This document shows positions 17,235 to 25,437 of a stretch of 64,000 nucleotides of DNA, piece by piece. Both the position numbers and the translations under genes were made by a program. Positions within the stretch are counted from its first letter, which is position 1; every line of letters begins with the position of its first letter. Source of the stretch: Ruminococcus_G sp964621905 (GTDB taxonomy: Bacteria > Bacillota > Clostridia > Lachnospirales > Lachnospiraceae); the NCBI GenBank assembly GCA_964621905.1, contig CAZUNG010000010.1, positions 43,570 through 107,569 of the forward strand, read 5' to 3'. The notes under the pieces are model-generated. The model was not told the origin of the DNA. It was given only the letters and a program-made list of their open reading frames with translations, and did not search any database.

Positions 17235-18719
17235 ATGAATTGTATGAACTGCGGTGCTCTGTTAAATGAATCCTCACACTGCCCCAGGTGCGGGTTCGAT
17301 GTAGTGGTGCAGAAAAAAGCATATCTTCTTTCGAACCTCTATTATAATCAGGGACTTGAAAAAGCGGAAATCCGGGATTTGTCCGGAGCGATCGATCTGC
17401 TGAAACGGAGCCTGAAATTTAATAAACTGAATATTCAGGCCAGGAATCTGCTGGGACTGGTGTATTTTGAAACGGGAGAAGCTGTCTCGGCGCTGAGCGA
17501 ATGGGTAATCAGTAAGAATATCATGCCGGAAGGAAACATTGCAGCGGAATATATTGACCGTCTGCAGGCGAATGCAAATAAACTGGACGGCATTAACCAG
17601 ACGATCAAAAAGTATAATGACGCTTTGAACTGCTGCCGGAACGGCAGTGCTGATGTCGCGGTGATTCAGCTGAAAAAGATACTGACACAGAATCCGAAGC
17701 TGATCAAAGCGTATCATCTGCTGGCGCTTAATTATATTCACGAAAAGGAATACGAAAGAGCGAGACGCATTCTTAAAAAAGCAGCAAAAATTGATAAGAC
17801 AAACTCTACCACACTGAGGTTCCTGAGAGAAGTGGATGAACAGACCGGTACACATACGAATCTGGATTCGCGTTGGAATTTCAGGAAGGGAAAACGTGAA
17901 GACCGGGAAGAACAGACGGTTGTAAATGATGTTATTTTACCGCCTGCTTTCAGGGAAAGTTCCGTGTTCTCTACGATTTTGAATATAGGCTTCGGTCTGA
18001 TTGTGGGAGCCTGTGTCGTATGGTTTTTGTTTGTCCCTGCCAGGGTCCAGAGTATTAACCGGGAAGCGAACAACAAGGTGACTGAATACAGCAATACGAT
18101 GGCCAGTCAGGCTGCAGAGCTTTCCAAGATGGAAGACAAAATCAAGGAGTCTGAAGAAACAGTCAGTTCTGCGCAGGATAAGATTTCTGAAGCAGACGAA
18201 CGCGTAACGAGTTATGAAAACCTGATCAAAGCATGGAGTGCATATCAGGAAGAAAATTACACGAATGCAGCAAATTGTCTTGCTGAAGTGAATGTGGATC
18301 TGCTGTCAGTGGATGCGAAAGCAATTTACGACAGCATTTATGCAGATATCAGGTCCACTCTGTTTGCAAAATATAAGTCGGCGGGTTCTGAAGCATTTGA
18401 TCAGAAGGATTATGCAACCGCTATCTCTGAGCTTACGCAGGCGGTTGAGATTGATGACACGGATTATGAAGTGTTAAATATTCTTGCCCATTCTTACCGT
18501 GAAAGCGGAGATACACAGAATGCACTGAAATATTTCCAGATGATCATTGAACAAAATCCGGACACACGGCGTGCATCGAGTGCCAAGGCTTATATTGATG
18601 CCATCAACAGCGGCCAGGATATTCTGAATGAAGACAGCGGCACAAGCTCCGAAGATCAGCAGGATAACGGGGAAGCAAACACCGGAGAAGAAAATTCCGG
18701 GGACAATTACGAAGAATAG
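17235..18719 (+). CDS. Zinc-ribbon and TPR-repeat membrane protein
   Basis: This 494-residue protein starts with a zinc ribbon (Cys3, Cys6, Cys16, Cys19). Several tetratricopeptide repeats follow (about 30-200), then one transmembrane segment (about 248-268), a coiled coil (about 285-325) and further TPR units (about 330-460) before an acidic tail. The arrangement suggests a scaffold with TPR domains on both sides of the membrane. The start at 17235 places the CxxC at the extreme N-terminus and has GAGAGG upstream. Function is unknown, and it sits between folC and the spoIIA operon. Confidence 0.85.
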   Translation: MNCMNCGALLNESSHCPRCGFDVVVQKKAYLLSNLYYNQGLEKAEIRDLSGAIDLLKRSLKFNKLNIQARNLLGLVYFETGEAVSALSEWVISKNIMPEGNIAAEYIDRLQANANKLDGINQTIKKYNDALNCCRNGSADVAVIQLKKILTQNPKLIKAYHLLALNYIHEKEYERARRILKKAAKIDKTNSTTLRFLREVDEQTGTHTNLDSRWNFRKGKREDREEQTVVNDVILPPAFRESSVFSTILNIGFGLIVGACVVWFLFVPARVQSINREANNKVTEYSNTMASQAAELSKMEDKIKESEETVSSAQDKISEADERVTSYENLIKAWSAYQEENYTNAANCLAEVNVDLLSVDAKAIYDSIYADIRSTLFAKYKSAGSEAFDQKDYATAISELTQAVEIDDTDYEVLNILAHSYRESGDTQNALKYFQMIIEQNPDTRRASSAKAYIDAINSGQDILNEDSGTSSEDQQDNGEANTGEENSGDNYEE

Positions 18720-18729
18720 AGAAACCTCC

Positions 18730-18767
18730 AAAACGGGGATGCGCAGGGGACTGTGTATCTCCGTTTT
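18730..18767 (+). terminator. Possible weak terminator before spoIIA
   Basis: AAAACGGGGAT (18730-18740) pairs with ATCTCCGTTTT (18757-18767) with one G-U pair. The T-tail is only the last four bases of the arm, so termination may be partial. Confidence 0.45.
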
Positions 18768-18833
18768 GATTCGAACGGGTTAAAAAGGGGAGAAGTTTTA
18801 TTAAAAAATTAAATAAGGGGAGTATAAGAGCGT

Positions 18834-19199
18834 ATGGATGACATGTTTCGTGTGAGTGGGACGAGTCTTACGGTTTTCGTTCCAAAAGAATTAGATCATC
18901 ACATTGCGGAAATGCTAAATCAAAAGACAGACTGGATAATGGAGCAGAAAAATATACGGAAAATCATCTTTGATTTCAGAGAAACTGATTTTATGGACAG
19001 TTCTGGAATCGGAGTGATTATGGGAAGATATCGGAATATCAATCTGATCGGAGGCAAAGTAGAAGCGGTACACGTAAATGACAGAATCGATAAGCTGCTT
19101 CATATGTCGGGAATTTATAAACTCATAGCGATCAGCAAAGAGAAAAAATGGAATATTAAGGGGAATCAGAAAGGGGAACAGTATGGAGAACACGAATGA
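18834..19199 (+). CDS. spoIIAA: Anti-sigma F factor antagonist
   Basis: A 121-residue STAS-domain protein. The regulatory serine that SpoIIAB phosphorylates is in DFMDSSGIGV (Ser57, equivalent to Ser58 in B. subtilis). Unphosphorylated SpoIIAA releases sigma F from SpoIIAB in the forespore after septation. It is first of the three-gene spoIIA operon and overlaps spoIIAB by 17 bases. GGGGAG lies upstream of the ATG. I see no clear sigma-H promoter, although the operon is normally sigma-H driven. Confidence 0.96.
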   Translation: MDDMFRVSGTSLTVFVPKELDHHIAEMLNQKTDWIMEQKNIRKIIFDFRETDFMDSSGIGVIMGRYRNINLIGGKVEAVHVNDRIDKLLHMSGIYKLIAISKEKKWNIKGNQKGEQYGEHE

Positions 19200-19629
19200 A
19201 ATGAGCATTGAGTTTGACAGCCGCTCCTGCAATGAGGGGTTTGCAAGGGTGGCGGTTGCGGCATTCTGTACGCAGCTGAATCCTACACTCGAGGAAGTTG
19301 CAGATGTAAAAACGGCCGTATCAGAGGCGATCACAAATTCAATTATTCATGGCTATGAGAACGAGGTACATAAGATCAGGATAGAATGTAAAACGGTTGG
19401 TCATGAGCTGTATCTTACTGTGATTGATCATGGAAAAGGAATTGAAGATGTAAAAAAGGCGATGGAGCCGCTTTTTACAACAAAACCGGAGTGGAACAGA
19501 TCCGGTATGGGATTTGCTTTTATGGAAGCCTTCATGGACGAAGTCGTTGTGGTGTCAGAACCCGGAAAAGGGACAGAGGTTCACATGAAAAAGACAGTCG
19601 GAAGCCGTATTGGTGAGTTTCCGGAATGA
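19183..19629 (+). CDS. spoIIAB: Anti-sigma F factor, serine kinase
   Basis: A 148-residue GHKL-type ATPase. The N-box is visible (EAITNSIIHGYEN), as are the G1 box (DHGKGI) and the G2-type GMGFAFMEAF. It holds sigma F inactive and phosphorylates SpoIIAA. The gene starts inside spoIIAA and ends 12 bases before sigF, the standard coupled order. Confidence 0.97.
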   Translation: MENTNEMSIEFDSRSCNEGFARVAVAAFCTQLNPTLEEVADVKTAVSEAITNSIIHGYENEVHKIRIECKTVGHELYLTVIDHGKGIEDVKKAMEPLFTTKPEWNRSGMGFAFMEAFMDEVVVVSEPGKGTEVHMKKTVGSRIGEFPE

Positions 19630-19641
19630 GAAGGAGGAAGT

Positions 19642-20358
19642 ATGGAGCATACCCTTGCCCTGATTGAATTGGCGCACGAAGGGGATAAGGAAGCGAGAGA
19701 TACGATAATCAATGAAAATATGGGTCTTGTCTGGAGTATCGTGAAACGGTTTGCAAACCGGGGCGTGGATATGGAGGATTTATTTCAGATAGGATGCATC
19801 GGACTGCTGAAAGCGGTGGATAAATTTGATTTGAGCTACGAAGTCAGGTTTTCTACTTATGCTGTTCCCATGATTGCCGGAGAGATGAAACGTTTTCTTC
19901 GGGATGACGGAATGATTAAAGTCAGCCGTTCTCTGAAAGAGACAGGATATAAAGCATATGCTGCGAAAGAGCAACTGGAAAAACAGATGGGGCGTGAGCC
20001 CACACTGTCTGAGATTGCTGCTGTGATGGAAGTGCCGGAAGAAGAACTGGTGGAGGCGATGGATGCTGGGGCTCAGATCGAGTCCTTGCAGCAGACCATC
20101 TACCAGAGTGAAGGCAACAGTATCGAGCTGATGGATAAGCTGAAGGAGGAAGGCAACAGTCAGGAGACGGCACTTGACCGGATCGTTCTGGCGGAAGTTC
20201 TTGGGACTCTTGGTGCCAGAGAACGGGAATTGATCTATAAAAGATATTTCCAGGATATGACACAGACTGCGATTGCAAAAGAAATGGGAATGACTCAGGT
20301 TCAGGTATCCAGAATGGAAAAAAAGATTTTATTGGGATTACGGGGAAAGTTGTTGTAA
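19642..20358 (+). CDS. sigF: RNA polymerase sigma-F factor
   Basis: The 238-residue sigma-70 family factor is the first forespore-specific sigma. Region 2 is visible (DMEDLFQIGCIGLLKAVDKFD, RFSTYAVPMIAGEMKRFLRDDG), as are region 3 and the region 4 helix-turn-helix (MTQTAIAKEMGMTQVQVSRME). GAAGGAGG precedes the ATG. A terminator overlaps the stop codon region, separating it from spoVA. Confidence 0.97.
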   Translation: MEHTLALIELAHEGDKEARDTIINENMGLVWSIVKRFANRGVDMEDLFQIGCIGLLKAVDKFDLSYEVRFSTYAVPMIAGEMKRFLRDDGMIKVSRSLKETGYKAYAAKEQLEKQMGREPTLSEIAAVMEVPEEELVEAMDAGAQIESLQQTIYQSEGNSIELMDKLKEEGNSQETALDRIVLAEVLGTLGARERELIYKRYFQDMTQTAIAKEMGMTQVQVSRMEKKILLGLRGKLL

Positions 20359-20380
20359 CTTTCTCCGTATATTTTTTTGC
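20341..20380 (+). terminator. Terminator of the spoIIA operon
   Basis: CGGGGAAAGTT (20341-20351) pairs with AACTTTCTCCG (20357-20367) across the sigF stop codon, and a run of seven Ts begins at 20372. It overlaps the -35 element of the spoVA promoter candidate. Confidence 0.8.
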
Positions 20381-20395
20381 AAATCTTCAATACTA
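20367..20395 (+). promoter_or_regulatory. Forespore sigma (F/G-type) promoter candidate for spoVAA
   Basis: GTATA (20367-20371), 17 bases, AATACTA (20389-20395). This fits the sigma-G pattern gHATR-N17/18-CATNHTA with one mismatch at the first -10 base. The same pattern precedes spoVAD at 32226. Confidence 0.55.
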
Positions 20396-20434
20396 ATGAA
20401 AGAACGAACAGAATGTGTAGAAAGAAGGTAAAGT

Positions 20435-20587
20435 ATGACACGGAAACGGATGGTAGTATGGCTGATAGTGCTTGTGCTGGCGTGCGCGGCCGGAGTTGGC
20501 TGTTATCTGTGGCAGCGGGAAAATAAGGAAGACAAGTCCGGTGGCATGCTGGTGGAACGTATTATGGATGAGGATGTGGCGATATGA
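20435..20587 (+). CDS. Small single-pass membrane protein upstream of spoVAA
   Basis: A 50-residue ORF starting at 20435 after AAGAAGG. It has a basic N-terminus, one hydrophobic segment (residues 7-26) and a charged tail. Its stop overlaps the spoVAA start in the pattern ATGA, which indicates coupled translation. I do not recognise a family. By position it is likely a forespore membrane peptide made with the SpoVA channel. Confidence 0.7.
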   Translation: MTRKRMVVWLIVLVLACAAGVGCYLWQRENKEDKSGGMLVERIMDEDVAI

Positions 20588-21198
20588 GTACAGTACTTTA
20601 TTTACAGACAGATAAGAATATCAGAGTGAGCAGTCCGGATGTTTATCTGAAAGATATCGCGAACCTCTCGTGCAGTGATCCGGCGGTTCTGGCCAAGATG
20701 CAGGCGATGAAGGTACGGACACTGCGGACTGACCAGTATGGACGGTATCCGATGGCGGTAACTGATATCGTGAAAAAAATACAGGCGCTGGATTCCAACG
20801 TTGATGTGACGCATATTGGAGAGCCTAATTTTATCATGACATTCGAAGATCCGTCCCAAAAGCATCCGCTGGTGAGTGCGGCAAAAATTATCTTTGTGTG
20901 CCTTGTGACATTTATCGGGACGGCATTTTCTATTATGACTTTTAATACGGATGTGGATATTCCAAAATTGTTTGACGAGATTTATACTCAGTTTACCGGA
21001 ATGAAGAATACGGGGTTTACAATCCTTGAGATCTCGTACTCTATCGGCATTGGCATCGGTGCTGTTTTCTTCTTCAACCATTTTGGAAAACGAAAACTGA
21101 CACAGGATCCGACGCCGATGGAAGTTGAAATGCGTACGTATGAGGACTCGGTGGATACGACGATCATCGAACAGGAGGAACGGAAAGGGAAGGAATAG
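20584..21198 (+). CDS. spoVAA: Stage V sporulation protein AA
   Basis: The 204-residue protein has an N-terminal soluble domain (YLQTDKNIRVSSPDVYLKDIA) and two C-terminal membrane segments, the SpoVAA pattern. SpoVA proteins move dipicolinic acid into the forespore and out at germination. It is translationally coupled to the small ORF before it and is followed 6 bases later by spoVAB. Confidence 0.88.
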   Translation: MSTVLYLQTDKNIRVSSPDVYLKDIANLSCSDPAVLAKMQAMKVRTLRTDQYGRYPMAVTDIVKKIQALDSNVDVTHIGEPNFIMTFEDPSQKHPLVSAAKIIFVCLVTFIGTAFSIMTFNTDVDIPKLFDEIYTQFTGMKNTGFTILEISYSIGIGIGAVFFFNHFGKRKLTQDPTPMEVEMRTYEDSVDTTIIEQEERKGKE

Positions 21199-21204
21199 CG
21201 GAGT

Positions 21205-21612
21205 ATGTATGTGGTTTTATGTCTGTTGGGGCTGTGTTTTGGCGTCGTGATCGCAAGCGGCGTAGTAGCGTTTATTATCAGCCTTGGAATTGTACCGCGC
21301 TATGCGGGGATCACAAGAACAGCTGAGCATATTATGCTGTATGAAAATATGGCAATACTGGGGGCGGTAACGGGAAATATTCTATGTTTGCTGCCGTATG
21401 AGATTCCCATTGGGTGGATTGGACTTTTGCTGTTCGGGACATTTTCAGGAATTTTTCTTGGGAGCTGGATCATAGCGCTCGGTGAAGTGGTGGATATCTA
21501 TGCGATCATGTTTCGGAGAACCGGAATTGTCAAGGGTGTCGCACTTGTGATCATCAGCATGGCTGTCGGAAAAGTGTTGGGCTCCTTGTGGTTTTTCTAT
21601 AGAGGATGGTGA
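21205..21612 (+). CDS. spoVAB: Stage V sporulation protein AB
   Basis: A 135-residue, almost wholly hydrophobic protein with about four membrane segments. It is placed between spoVAA and spoVAC as in B. subtilis, and length and order fit SpoVAB. The GGTGATATTATG junction after it places spoVAC directly behind. Confidence 0.85.
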   Translation: MYVVLCLLGLCFGVVIASGVVAFIISLGIVPRYAGITRTAEHIMLYENMAILGAVTGNILCLLPYEIPIGWIGLLLFGTFSGIFLGSWIIALGEVVDIYAIMFRRTGIVKGVALVIISMAVGKVLGSLWFFYRGW

Positions 21613-21616
21613 TATT

Positions 21617-22087
21617 ATGGAAAATTTGAAAACTGAAGCAAGCAAAAAAGAATATGAAAAATATGTAAAAGAAGTCACCCCGGTTCACAATCTGCCGGCA
21701 AATATGATTAAGGCCTTTATCGTCGGCGGGCTGATCTGCGTTCTCGGACAGTTTCTGCTGAATACCGCGCAGAGTCAGGGACTGGATAAAGAAAAGGCGG
21801 CAGCGTGGTGTTCCCTGATCCTGGTGCTTTTGAGTGCTTTGCTCACTGGATTGAATATTTATCCTAAAATTGCAAAGTTTGCCGGAGCGGGGGCACTTGT
21901 ACCGATTACGGGTTTTGCAAACTCTGTGGCAGCAGCAGCGATCGAATACCAGACCGAAGGGGAAGTGTTCGGAAAAGGGGCCAAGATATTCTCGATCGCG
22001 GGACCGGTCATTTTATATGGAATCACAAGTTCCTGGGCCATTGGTCTGATTTACTGGATATTAAAAATATGTGGGATCGCAGGTTAA
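21617..22087 (+). CDS. spoVAC: Stage V sporulation protein AC
   Basis: A 156-residue membrane protein with the SpoVAC/SpoVAE-type features HNLPANMIKAFIVGGLICVLGQ near the start, GAGALVPITGFANSVAAAA in the middle, and an extra N-terminal hydrophilic stretch that distinguishes AC from AE. It is part of the dipicolinate channel of the spore inner membrane. A terminator follows, so the unit ends here instead of running on into spoVAD. Confidence 0.92.
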   Translation: MENLKTEASKKEYEKYVKEVTPVHNLPANMIKAFIVGGLICVLGQFLLNTAQSQGLDKEKAAAWCSLILVLLSALLTGLNIYPKIAKFAGAGALVPITGFANSVAAAAIEYQTEGEVFGKGAKIFSIAGPVILYGITSSWAIGLIYWILKICGIAG

Positions 22088-22109
22088 TGGCAGGAGCATA
22101 ACGGATGCG

Positions 22110-22145
22110 GGGTATTGGCGAGAAAAAAAGCCAATACCCTTTTAT
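22110..22145 (+). terminator. Rho-independent terminator
   Basis: GGGTATTGGC (22110-22119) pairs perfectly with GCCAATACCC (22130-22139) and is followed by TTTTAT. It ends the spoVAA-AB-AC unit. Confidence 0.9.
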
Positions 22146-22170
22146 AGACTTTATTTCTCAGGTGTTTTTA

Positions 22171-22200
22171 TTGACATGGATAAAAATGCCGTGATAGAAT
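22171..22200 (+). promoter_or_regulatory. Promoter of the apbE operon
   Basis: TTGACA (22171-22176), 18 bases, TAGAAT (22195-22200). The inverted repeat at 22209-22224 lies on the expected start point, which is typical of repression. Confidence 0.7.
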
Positions 22201-22208
22201 GCTAAATG

Positions 22209-22224
22209 GTTAGTCGAAACTAAC
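22209..22224. promoter_or_regulatory. Operator-like inverted repeat, copy 1 (apbE)
   Basis: GTTAGT-CGAA-ACTAAC is a perfect 6-4-6 inverted repeat at the apbE transcription start, extended to 7 bp by a flanking G/C pair. The same halves and spacing recur at 26812-26827. I found no other copy in the window and cannot name the regulator. Confidence 0.65.
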
Positions 22225-22242
22225 CGAAGGAGCGATTTTGAG

Positions 22243-23334
22243 ATGAAAAAAATTGTGGGAATGTTTTGTATGATATTATGTATCTGCCTGTCAGGCTGTG
22301 CACAGGAATCAATTGCACAGGTAATGCGAGCGGGTGAAGGGAATGAAACAACACGGGCGGATGCAGAGGGGCAGGATGATGAGGACATGAAGCCTGTCAG
22401 CCGGAATATTTTTGCTATGGATACCTATATGACGGTTACGGCTTACGGTGACAAAGCCAAAGAGGCCGTAAAAGCCGCTGCGGATGAGATTGAGAGGCTG
22501 GATACGCTGCTTTCCGCAGGAGATGAAGACAGTGAGATTTTTAGATTAAATAAACAGGGAGGGGGCATTGTGAGCAGCGACACGCGGTATCTGCTGGAAA
22601 GATCCCTCGAAATATGGGAACAAACCAAGGGAGTATTTGAAATTGCTGTTTATCCTATAATGGAGGCCTGGGGGTTTACGGATGGAAACTTTCAGGTTCC
22701 CTCCAAAGACACACTGGAACAGATTCTGCTGCTGGCGGACTCAGGCGGGATTCATCTGGATGAAGAGGCGGGGGTGGTGACATTTGATCAGGAGGGGATG
22801 CGGATCGATCTCGGAGGGATCGCCAAGGGCTATACTTCGGGCAGAATTATGGATATCTTCAAGGAATATGAAGTGGTGTCGGGGGTTGTGAGTCTGGGCG
22901 GAAACGTACAGGTATATGGTGAAAAACCGGACGGGACAGAATGGAGAGTTGCCATCCAGGATCCGGAAGATACAACCGCATATCTGGGAACTTTGAAAGC
23001 ACGCGACTGTGCAGTTATCACATCCGGCGGATATGAACGTTATTTTGAGGAAGGCGGAGTTACTTATCATCATATCATCGATCCTGCCACGGGATATCCG
23101 GCAGATAACGGTTTGGTTTCTGTGACGGTGGTCAGTCCGGACGGGACGCTGGCGGATGGGCTTTCTACGTCACTGTTTATTATGGGGACGGAACGTGCAA
23201 AAGATTACTGGAGAGATCACAGTGAGGAGTTCGATGCTGTTTTGATGGATGATAAAGGAGTTGTATATGTGACAGAAGGAATTGAGGATCAGTTTTCTTC
23301 GGACCGGACGGTTGAGGTGATAGGGGGAGCGTGA
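22243..23334 (+). CDS. apbE: FAD:protein FMN transferase (ApbE), lipoprotein
   Basis: The 363-residue enzyme has a lipoprotein signal (LSGC, Cys19). It would work on the outer face of the membrane, linking FMN from FAD to a Ser/Thr of FMN-binding domains. Family motifs include MDTYMTVTAYG, DLGGIAKGYTSGR with a later SLGGN, and HIIDPATGYPADN. The following genes encode proteins with four and one FMN-binding domains, its obvious substrates. The upstream inverted repeat suggests repressor control. Confidence 0.95.
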   Translation: MKKIVGMFCMILCICLSGCAQESIAQVMRAGEGNETTRADAEGQDDEDMKPVSRNIFAMDTYMTVTAYGDKAKEAVKAAADEIERLDTLLSAGDEDSEIFRLNKQGGGIVSSDTRYLLERSLEIWEQTKGVFEIAVYPIMEAWGFTDGNFQVPSKDTLEQILLLADSGGIHLDEEAGVVTFDQEGMRIDLGGIAKGYTSGRIMDIFKEYEVVSGVVSLGGNVQVYGEKPDGTEWRVAIQDPEDTTAYLGTLKARDCAVITSGGYERYFEEGGVTYHHIIDPATGYPADNGLVSVTVVSPDGTLADGLSTSLFIMGTERAKDYWRDHSEEFDAVLMDDKGVVYVTEGIEDQFSSDRTVEVIGGA

Positions 23335-23340
23335 CAAGTC

Positions 23341-24987
23341 ATGAAACAATGGAAGAAACTGTCTGCTTTTGCGCCAATGCTGTCTGCGTTATTGCTGGCA
23401 GTATGCATAGGAGTCTCGCTGAAAAATTATACAGAGCCCGTTTATGAGGTACAGGCGGCACAGACATCTGAGCGTAAAAGCATTGAGGATAAAAAAGAAA
23501 AACATGAGGAGGAAAAAAAAGAGGAAGAGGGGACGGAGACGCCGCAGGGTTCGTTTGAGCTGGAAGATGGAACATACAAGGGGGAAGGAATTGGCTATGC
23601 CGGCAGGATTACCGTTTCAGTAGAAATTAAAGATAAAAAGATAACGGCTGTCAATGTGCTGGAAGTAGAGGCGGATGATGAGGCATTTTTTAACCGGGCA
23701 AAAGGAGTGATTGATAAAATTATTTCTGCTCAGAGCCTGGATGTGGATGTCGTCTCCGGTGCAACATACAGTTCCAACGGCATTATCAGTGCTGTGAAAA
23801 ATGCCCTTACGGGGGAAAAGGATTCTGGAACACCGGCGGCCGGCAGTGCGGCTGGATCAGGTGCGGCTGGAACACCGTCAGTAGATCGGGTGGAAGATGC
23901 AGGTACATACAAGGATGGCGTATATACAGGGACCGGTACTGGTTTTGCTGGACCCATCACCGTCCGGGTGAAAATCAGCGGCGGAAAAATTGTTTCTGCT
24001 GATATTGTCAGTACAAGTGATGGGAGCAGTTACATAGAAAAGGCGTCCTCGATACTGTCAGCGATTGTATCCTCACAGAGTACGAATGTAGACACGGTCT
24101 CCGGTGCGACATACAGTTCGGCAGGGCTGATTGAGGCGGTCAGAGATGCTCTTGGGCAGGCTGCGGTATCGGACTCTTCCTCGAAAGATGAGACGAATCA
24201 AAGCCACAGCGGCGGTGATAAAACAGAACAGACAAATACTGCTGCCGGTAAAATACCGTATGATGACGGAGTTTACTATGGGACCGGAGAGGGATATCTG
24301 GGTGAAATTACGGTCGCAGTGGCAATTCAGGATAAGACAATCAAGGCGATTGTGGTAACGGAGGTTGAGGCGGATGATGACTCTTTCGTTAAAAAGGCGA
24401 AAGCAGTGGCGAACAGTGTGGTAAAAAAACAGTCTACAAAAGTAGATCTTGTGTCCGGTGCAACTTATAGTTCCAGAGGGATTCTGGAGGCGATCAAACA
24501 TGCACTGAAAGAGGCAAAAAAAGCAACAGAACAAGGAGGCGTAGAACCGACGCCGACGCCTGTGCCTACGGCTGAACCGACACCGACGCCGGAGATCACA
24601 CCAACTCCTGAGGGAGGAGAGGATTCTTTAGTCTATGAAAACGGAGAATACACGGCCAGTGTGATTTGCTCGCCGGATGAGAACGGCGACTTTGAACCGT
24701 ATACTCTGTCTCTTAAAATTGCGGTATCCGGTGATAAGATTACAGCGGTGACAGAGATCCTGGGAAGCGGGGATGCCTATGACGTATCCAATGATACGTA
24801 TATAAACCGTGCGGCTAACGGCACCAAGACATTGCCGGGAGTCATCGCGCAAATCCTGCAGAAAGGAAATGCGGACTCGATTGATACCGTTTCCAGGGCC
24901 ACATGCTCGTCAAAATCAATCATCGAGGCGTGTGCGCAGGCACTGGAAAGCGGGAAAAAGATAACGGAGGCAGAGAAGGAGTCATGA
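23341..24987 (+). CDS. Extracytoplasmic protein with four FMN-binding domains
   Basis: This 548-residue protein has an N-terminal signal/anchor segment (about 8-28), a Lys/Glu-rich linker and four tandem FMN-binding domains. The flavinylation motifs are SGAT at 139-142, 254-257 and 372-375, each with a Thr acceptor. The fourth reads SRATC at 518-522 and lacks the Gly. A Thr-Pro-rich spacer near 402-422 separates domains 3 and 4. Such multi-flavin proteins (compare PplA of Listeria or RnfG) carry electrons outside the membrane. ApbE is encoded just upstream and the next gene overlaps by four bases. Confidence 0.9.
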   Translation: MKQWKKLSAFAPMLSALLLAVCIGVSLKNYTEPVYEVQAAQTSERKSIEDKKEKHEEEKKEEEGTETPQGSFELEDGTYKGEGIGYAGRITVSVEIKDKKITAVNVLEVEADDEAFFNRAKGVIDKIISAQSLDVDVVSGATYSSNGIISAVKNALTGEKDSGTPAAGSAAGSGAAGTPSVDRVEDAGTYKDGVYTGTGTGFAGPITVRVKISGGKIVSADIVSTSDGSSYIEKASSILSAIVSSQSTNVDTVSGATYSSAGLIEAVRDALGQAAVSDSSSKDETNQSHSGGDKTEQTNTAAGKIPYDDGVYYGTGEGYLGEITVAVAIQDKTIKAIVVTEVEADDDSFVKKAKAVANSVVKKQSTKVDLVSGATYSSRGILEAIKHALKEAKKATEQGGVEPTPTPVPTAEPTPTPEITPTPEGGEDSLVYENGEYTASVICSPDENGDFEPYTLSLKIAVSGDKITAVTEILGSGDAYDVSNDTYINRAANGTKTLPGVIAQILQKGNADSIDTVSRATCSSKSIIEACAQALESGKKITEAEKES

Positions 24988-25436
24988 AAGGTTTTTTTAT
25001 AAAGACAGTAAATCTGCTTCTGATTGCAGGGATCCTGGGTGGATATAACGGGATACTCAAAGTACGCGCCCAGAGGGAGGAGATCAAAAAGCTGGAGTCG
25101 GAACTTTATGAAAGTCTTCAGGATCATACAGAGAATCGTCAGAAAGATCAAACGGAGAGTACCGGGGCTTACACAGATGGCACTTACCTTGGAGAAGGCG
25201 CTGGATTCGGAGGCAAAATTGAAGTACAGGTGACAGTGGAGGGAGGCTCCATAACGGATGTAACAGTTCTGTCAGCGGATGGCGAGGACGGAGCATATCT
25301 TGATATGGCGCAAGACATTCTGCCTTCGGTCATAGAACAGCAATCAGCGGATGTAGATACGATAAGTGGTGCAACCTTCAGTTCAGGAGGGATTCGGGAT
25401 GCAGCAGCGCAGGCAATTGAAAAGGCGGAACAGTGA
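24984..25436 (+). CDS. Membrane-anchored FMN-binding domain protein
   Basis: A 150-residue protein with one N-terminal membrane segment, a short coiled linker and a single RnfG/NqrC-like FMN-binding domain. The acceptor motif is SGATFSS (Thr131). The ATG overlaps the upstream stop (ATGA) and AGAAGGAG precedes it. It likely passes electrons between the polyferredoxin membrane protein encoded next and the four-domain flavoprotein. Confidence 0.9.
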   Translation: MKGFFIKTVNLLLIAGILGGYNGILKVRAQREEIKKLESELYESLQDHTENRQKDQTESTGAYTDGTYLGEGAGFGGKIEVQVTVEGGSITDVTVLSADGEDGAYLDMAQDILPSVIEQQSADVDTISGATFSSGGIRDAAAQAIEKAEQ

Positions 25437-25437
25437 A

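Noticed and set aside
22209..22224. Rex redox-sensor binding site
   Set aside because: Rex sites have GTTA and TAAC six bases apart. Here they are eight apart in both copies, so the match fails.
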